Source: Roseomonas sp. CECT 9278 (lineage in GTDB: Bacteria > Pseudomonadota > Alphaproteobacteria > Acetobacterales > Acetobacteraceae). From it: a DNA stretch of 64,000 nt. The stretch spans positions 124,001-188,000 of the forward strand of contig NZ_CAKKLX010000003.1 of the NCBI RefSeq assembly GCF_918698155.1. The letters run 5' to 3'. The translations under genes and the position numbers were made by a program. The notes under the pieces were generated by a model. That model was not told where the DNA came from. It worked only from the letters and a program-made list of their open reading frames with translations, and did not search any database. Shown here piece after piece: positions 60,378 through 64,000 of this stretch (its first letter is position 1; the number at the start of each line of letters is the position of its first letter).

Positions 60378-61126
60378 GGTGGGCGGCGCTGCTGATCGCG
60401 CTGGCCTTGGCGCTGCCCGCCCGCGCGCAGCAGCCCGCCACCACGCCGCTTCTCACCGCCGACCTGTCGACCAACCAGGTCGAGATCACCACCGGATTCA
60501 CCGGCGCGTCGGTCATCGTGTTCGGCGCCACCGAGAACCTGATCGGCCCGCAGACCGGCGAGGATGTGGTGGTGCTGGCCTGGGGCCCGTCGCAGGCCAC
60601 CGTGGTGCGGCGCAAGGTCAATGTGCTCGGCTTCTGGGTGAACGGGCCGGCGGCGACCTTCCCCGAGATCCCGGGCTTCTACGCCATCGCCGCCACCCGG
60701 CCGGTCTGGGAAGTGCTGCCCGAGGAGGTGCGCCGCAGCGCCAGGCTCGGCCTTGAGGCCCTGCCGCTGCGGGCGGTGGGAGCGCAGGCGCCGGCCTTCC
60801 GCGCGGCGCTGCTCGACCTCAAGCAGCAGGATGGGCGCTGGCAGGAATACGCCGCGCCGGTCTCGGTGGCGGGCGGCCGGCTGTTCAGCACGCGCGTGTC
60901 CTTCCCCGACACGGTGCAGACCGGGGACTACCGGGTGGAGGTGCTGCTGGTGCGCGACCGGCGCATCGTGGCCCGTCAGGAACTGTTCCTGCGCGTGGAC
61001 CGGGTGGGTACGGCCGCCTGGATCGCCAATATCGCCCGCACCGCGCCGCTGCTCTATGGTCTGGGCTGCATCGTGCTGGCCGCCCTTGCCGGGTGGCTGG
61101 GTTCCGTCCTGTTCCGCCGCAACTGA
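60374..61126 (+). CDS. TIGR02186 family membrane-anchored periplasmic protein
   Basis: 250 residues. Signal peptide MRWAALLIALALALPARAQ, then LLTADLSTNQVEITTGFTGA, VIVFGATENLIGP, NVLGFWVNGPAATFPEIPGF and FSTRVSFPDTVQTGDYRVEV, and one C-terminal membrane helix (LYGLGCIVLAALAGWLGSVL). The family is alphaproteobacterial and usually sits next to a TauE/SafE gene, as here; it probably assists that transporter. Its biochemical role is not known. Confidence 0.88.
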   Translation: MRWAALLIALALALPARAQQPATTPLLTADLSTNQVEITTGFTGASVIVFGATENLIGPQTGEDVVVLAWGPSQATVVRRKVNVLGFWVNGPAATFPEIPGFYAIAATRPVWEVLPEEVRRSARLGLEALPLRAVGAQAPAFRAALLDLKQQDGRWQEYAAPVSVAGGRLFSTRVSFPDTVQTGDYRVEVLLVRDRRIVARQELFLRVDRVGTAAWIANIARTAPLLYGLGCIVLAALAGWLGSVLFRRN

Positions 61127-61135
61127 GGGCTGCAG

Positions 61136-61642
61136 ATGCCAGGCACCGAGGAAGCCGCCGCCGCCACCAGCGCCGCCAAGCGCGACCGCATCTTCCTGGT
61201 GGTGGTGGATGACAGCCCCGAACGCGCGGTGGCGCTGCGCTATGCCTGCCTGCGGGCGCGCAAGGGCGGCGGGCGCGTGGCGCTGCTGCGCGTGATCGAA
61301 CCGGTCGGCCTGGTGGAATGGGCCGGCGTGGGCGTGATGATGCAGGAGGAACGGCGCGAGGAAGCCGAGAAGATGCTCTCGGGCCTGGCCGCCGAGGTGA
61401 ACGAGATCACCGGCGGCTTCCCCATCCTGATCATCCGCGAGGGCGAATCGCGCGACGAATTGCTCAAGCTGCTTGAGGAAGACCCGCGCATTTCGATCCT
61501 GGTGCTGGCGATGGCGCCGGGGTCCGGCGGGCCCGGGCCGCTGATCGCGGCGCTGACCGGGCGCTATGCGAACCGGCTGAGCGTGCCGCTGACGCTGGTG
61601 CCCGGCGCGCTGGACGAGAAGGAGCTCGACCGCGTCACCTGA
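61136..61642 (+). CDS. universal stress protein (UspA) family
   Basis: 168 residues. RIFLVVVDDSPERAVALRYA starts the fold, and a short glycine loop with PLTLVPGALD ends it. The ATP-binding G-x2-G-x9-G pattern is only partly visible (APGSGGPGPLIAALTGRYAN), so nucleotide binding is uncertain. It follows the TIGR02186 gene by 9 bp and is likely in one operon with TauE. Confidence 0.85.
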   Translation: MPGTEEAAAATSAAKRDRIFLVVVDDSPERAVALRYACLRARKGGGRVALLRVIEPVGLVEWAGVGVMMQEERREEAEKMLSGLAAEVNEITGGFPILIIREGESRDELLKLLEEDPRISILVLAMAPGSGGPGPLIAALTGRYANRLSVPLTLVPGALDEKELDRVT

Positions 61643-61654
61643 CGGCGGCGCGCG

Positions 61655-63577
61655 TCACAACACCAGGTCGGTCGAGACGCTGACGCGCAGCACCAGGTCG
61701 TTGAAGTCCGCATCGCTGGCGGAAAAGCGCAGGTCCTCGAAGGCGACAAGCAGGCTTTGCGCGCCGTCCGCGCGCGAGAGGGCCTGGACCTCGCCGCCGG
61801 TGTTGAGCGCGTTGCCGGCATCGAAGGGGTTGGCGTCCAGCGTGTGGAAGATGTCGCCCAGGATGGCGGCGCCCGTGCCGTCGCGCACCAGCCTCGGCGA
61901 CGTGCTGCCGAGCCGCGCCGTATCGCCGGTCTCGGCATCCACGAAGCGGAACGCGCCATCGAGGTCGCCGTTCAGGAAGGCGCCATTGGCCACGAGGAAC
62001 AGGGCGATGCGCGCGCCCGCGGCCGGCGTGGCGAGACCCACGCCACCCGCCGCGGCATCATCGAGGTCGATGAAGCGCGCCGTGCCGAAGGTGCCGTCGG
62101 CGTGCATTTCGAACCAGCCGAGCGCGTTGTCCTGGGCGGTGCGGCCGCCGACCACCGAGACCTCGTAGCGCGCCGCGCCGTCGCCGGTCATGAAGGCGGC
62201 GGCAACGCCATTGACCGCCTGTGGCGCGACGGCGTCCGCTTCGACCAGCGTCACCGCCGAGGAGGCCGGCGTGGTGACGTTCTCGTAGGCGTAGAGGTAG
62301 TCGTTGTAGGAGCCGTAGAAATCCGGCTTGCCGTCGCCGTTGAAATCCGCGCCGGTCGCGTTCGCGATGTCGGTGCCGAGCGTCAGCCCGGTCTGTTCGT
62401 AGGCATAGTCCCCGCTGGTGCCAAGCCAGTCGTAGCCGAAATAGATCGCCGAGCTTTCGCCATCCGACACCATGATGTCGGGCGAGCCATCGAGATCGTA
62501 GTCGAGCAGCGTGCCGAGATTGCCGCGCGGCGTCTGAGCGATGACGTTGTCGTTCACCAGCGACTTGTTGAAGTCGAAGCCGGCGATGTGGATCTGGTCG
62601 TCGAAGGTGATGACGAGCTGCGCGAAGTAGTTGGGATAGGGCTTCAGCGCGACCACGTCCTGGGGGTTCTGCCAGCTGTTGCTGTAGGTGTTGCTGCTGT
62701 CGGTGTTGAGGATCGGCGCATCGGAGGACGAGCCGGCATCGCCCCACACCACGAAGGCGGTCGGGTTGGGCGTGACGATGTCGTCGCCGTCGTCGGGATG
62801 GTAGGCGAAGGCCACGTCGACCAGCCCGTCGCCGTTGAAGTCGCCGGTGGTGACGCGCGCGAGGATGCCGGAGGTCAGCCCGGCGCTGCCATTCCCGCCG
62901 CCGGCCAGCACGCCGTTGTACTGGAAGGGCTGGAAGTTGAAGTTGCCCAGGCCGTTGCCCAGGCCGATCGCGTAGCAGCCATAGGTGTCGATGTCGTTGC
63001 CGCTGCTGGGGGCGCTGACATCGTAGCCATTCACCCCGGCCACGATGATGTCCATGATCCCGTCGCCGTTGAAGTCGGCGAAGTCGGCATCGTGCACCTG
63101 GAGGAAGTCGGACGGGCCCTCCAGGATCATGTTGCCGGCGGGGATGTAGGAATAGAGTTCGTTAATGAAGGGCGCCGCGCCGGCCGCGGCATTGGGCGTG
63201 CCCTGGAACGACGTGACATAGAGCGAATTGGGGTCGCCCGGCACCGCCGTGGTCAGCGGGAAGCCGACGATGTCGCCGAAGCCGTCGCCGTTGAGGTCGG
63301 TGGTGTAGATGTAGTCCAGCCCGGCATCGGCGCCGAACACCACCGACCCGTTGAAGGTATTGGACGGCGCGTCGTATTCGCGCCAGTGCAGCCCGTCCTG
63401 CTGCGCGAAGACCAGGTCCGCCCGCGTCAGCGAGGCGTAGTTTCCCGCCGTCGAGCTCCCGATGCTGTCCGATTCCTTCATCGGGTTGTAGATCTCGGCG
63501 CGGAACGGCGACGAGGTTTCGATGTCGCTGCCCAGGACGAAGCCGTCGGACAGGGTGTTCAGGCCACTCGGCGGCAT
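61655..63577 (-). CDS. secreted FG-GAP/VCBS-type calcium-binding protein with C-terminal DUF4114
   Basis: 640 residues. At least five D-x-N/D-x-D-G-x-x-D calcium loops are present: DLNGDGFGDI, DFNGDGIMDI, DFNGDGLVDV, DYDLDGSPDI and DFNGDGKPDF, each in an FG-GAP blade, so a beta-propeller is likely. The C-terminal DUF4114 segment ends with SLLVAFEDLRFSASDADFND and LVLRVS. No N-terminal Sec signal is seen, so export by a type I system reading a C-terminal signal is plausible. The start at 63577 (MPPSGLNTLSDGF) is preferred; in-frame codons continue upstream. Role in adhesion or matrix is inferred. Confidence 0.8.
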   Translation of the reverse strand: MPPSGLNTLSDGFVLGSDIETSSPFRAEIYNPMKESDSIGSSTAGNYASLTRADLVFAQQDGLHWREYDAPSNTFNGSVVFGADAGLDYIYTTDLNGDGFGDIVGFPLTTAVPGDPNSLYVTSFQGTPNAAAGAAPFINELYSYIPAGNMILEGPSDFLQVHDADFADFNGDGIMDIIVAGVNGYDVSAPSSGNDIDTYGCYAIGLGNGLGNFNFQPFQYNGVLAGGGNGSAGLTSGILARVTTGDFNGDGLVDVAFAYHPDDGDDIVTPNPTAFVVWGDAGSSSDAPILNTDSSNTYSNSWQNPQDVVALKPYPNYFAQLVITFDDQIHIAGFDFNKSLVNDNVIAQTPRGNLGTLLDYDLDGSPDIMVSDGESSAIYFGYDWLGTSGDYAYEQTGLTLGTDIANATGADFNGDGKPDFYGSYNDYLYAYENVTTPASSAVTLVEADAVAPQAVNGVAAAFMTGDGAARYEVSVVGGRTAQDNALGWFEMHADGTFGTARFIDLDDAAAGGVGLATPAAGARIALFLVANGAFLNGDLDGAFRFVDAETGDTARLGSTSPRLVRDGTGAAILGDIFHTLDANPFDAGNALNTGGEVQALSRADGAQSLLVAFEDLRFSASDADFNDLVLRVSVSTDLVL

Positions 63578-63727
63578 ATCGATCCCGGCAGGTTCAGTGC
63601 GATGCCTGGACGCTACGGGGTATCCATGCCGATGCAATAAATCGGAAGTTGCAACCGTCCAATCCGTTGGGCGGAACGGTTCACGACTGCTCGATCGTGC
63701 CCGGCCCCGCGGCCTGGCCGGCGGCGC

Positions 63728-64000
63728 TCAGAACCGCCGCAGCAGCCGGTCGATGTAGTCGAGCTCGGCGGGCGCCCGTTCCCGCTCCGCGCCGCGGCGG
63801 CGCAGTTCTTCCTGGATGCGGCGCGTCTTCAGCAACTCGGCCTCGTCCGGCACGCGGGTGTCGGACGCATTGTCCTGCCCGCCCGTCGCCTCGCGGTTGC
63901 GCCGGCCGAGCGGGTCGCGGCCCTGGCCCTGTTCCTGCGCCTGGTCCTGGCCCTCGCCGCCCTGCTGGCCGGAGGCCATGCCCTCGCCTTCGCCCTCGCC
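63728..64000 (-). CDS. DUF4175 (TIGR02302) protein, C-terminal fragment
   Basis: The frame is open to the right edge, so only the C-terminal ~90 residues are seen. It starts in a Gly/Gln/Glu-rich low-complexity run (GEGEGEG, GQDQAQEQGQGRDPLGRRNR) and ends with VPDEAELLKTRRIQEELRRR and ELDYIDRLLRRF, the typical end of the large alphaproteobacterial TIGR02302/DUF4175 membrane proteins. Function unknown. Confidence 0.8.
   Translation of the reverse strand, partial: GEGEGEGMASGQQGGEGQDQAQEQGQGRDPLGRRNREATGGQDNASDTRVPDEAELLKTRRIQEELRRRGAERERAPAELDYIDRLLRRF

Noticed and set aside
61757-63640. Open frame antisense to the FG-GAP protein
   Set aside because: Val/Ala/Gly/Arg repeats mirror the calcium loops of the true gene.

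Overview
The window is uniformly G+C-rich, gene-dense DNA from an alphaproteobacterium. Several gene neighbourhoods are typical of that class: hrcA divergent from rph-rdgB, kdsD-lptC-lptA-lptB-rpoN-hpf, def-fmt-truA, a Tim44-domain gene next to mltA, and an Hsp20 gene paired with DUF1150. Orphan Bug-type solute-binding proteins, an amidohydrolase and several small alphaproteobacterial families point towards Acetobacteraceae, perhaps a Roseomonas-like genus. That genus-level guess rests on gene content only. I see no rRNA, tRNA, CRISPR array, transposase or phage gene.

Layout. 0-4 kb: the end of a Thr-rich octapeptide-repeat protein followed by two TPR/GT41 (OGT/SPINDLY-like) glycosyltransferases, a possible protein O-glycosylation cassette. 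4-13 kb: DUF488 gene and maeB, a secreted hydrolase-like protein, two solute-binding proteins, SMP-30, a cytochrome b561-like protein and a VOC protein. 13-25 kb: mutS, glnD, amidohydrolase, hrcA, rph, rdgB, LOG protein, RraA-like protein. 25-30 kb: a divergent XRE-cupin/GNAT locus sharing a perfect palindromic operator, a Bug protein, TetR, an epimerase and a 29-bp tandem repeat. 30-39.6 kb: mltA, a TimA-like gene, a histidine phosphatase, then the LPS-export and sigma-54 cluster. 39.8-42.4 kb: divergent GT61 and sulfotransferase genes. 42.5-49 kb: Hsp20/DUF1150, def-fmt-truA, and a dapD-dapE block. 49-64 kb: diguanylate cyclase and DUF2336, DUF2244, nth, a Baeyer-Villiger-type monooxygenase, two tandem paralogues of unknown function, tadA, DUF4214, 5'-nucleotidase, TauE/TIGR02186/Usp, a secreted FG-GAP/DUF4114 protein and the end of a DUF4175 gene.

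Three non-coding repeat families stand out. One is a ~142-bp unit in two tandem arrays (32.9-33.5 kb and 51.6-51.95 kb). Relative to the gene upstream, each array has the same orientation, and each unit carries two hairpins, one followed by a T-tract in the first array. The second is a ~180-bp structured element in two direct copies flanking the dapD-dapE block. Its perfect 23-bp stem differs at two positions between copies, and both changes are compensated. The third is a 29-bp tandem repeat upstream of the epimerase gene.

Genes work together in recognisable sets. kdsD and lptCAB make Kdo precursor and export LPS. rpoN and hpf follow as in other Proteobacteria. def and fmt act at the two ends of formyl-methionine use, and dapD/dapE supply diaminopimelate and lysine. 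Many pairs overlap by 1 or 4 bp (ATGA, GTGA, TTGA, TGATG), indicating translational coupling.
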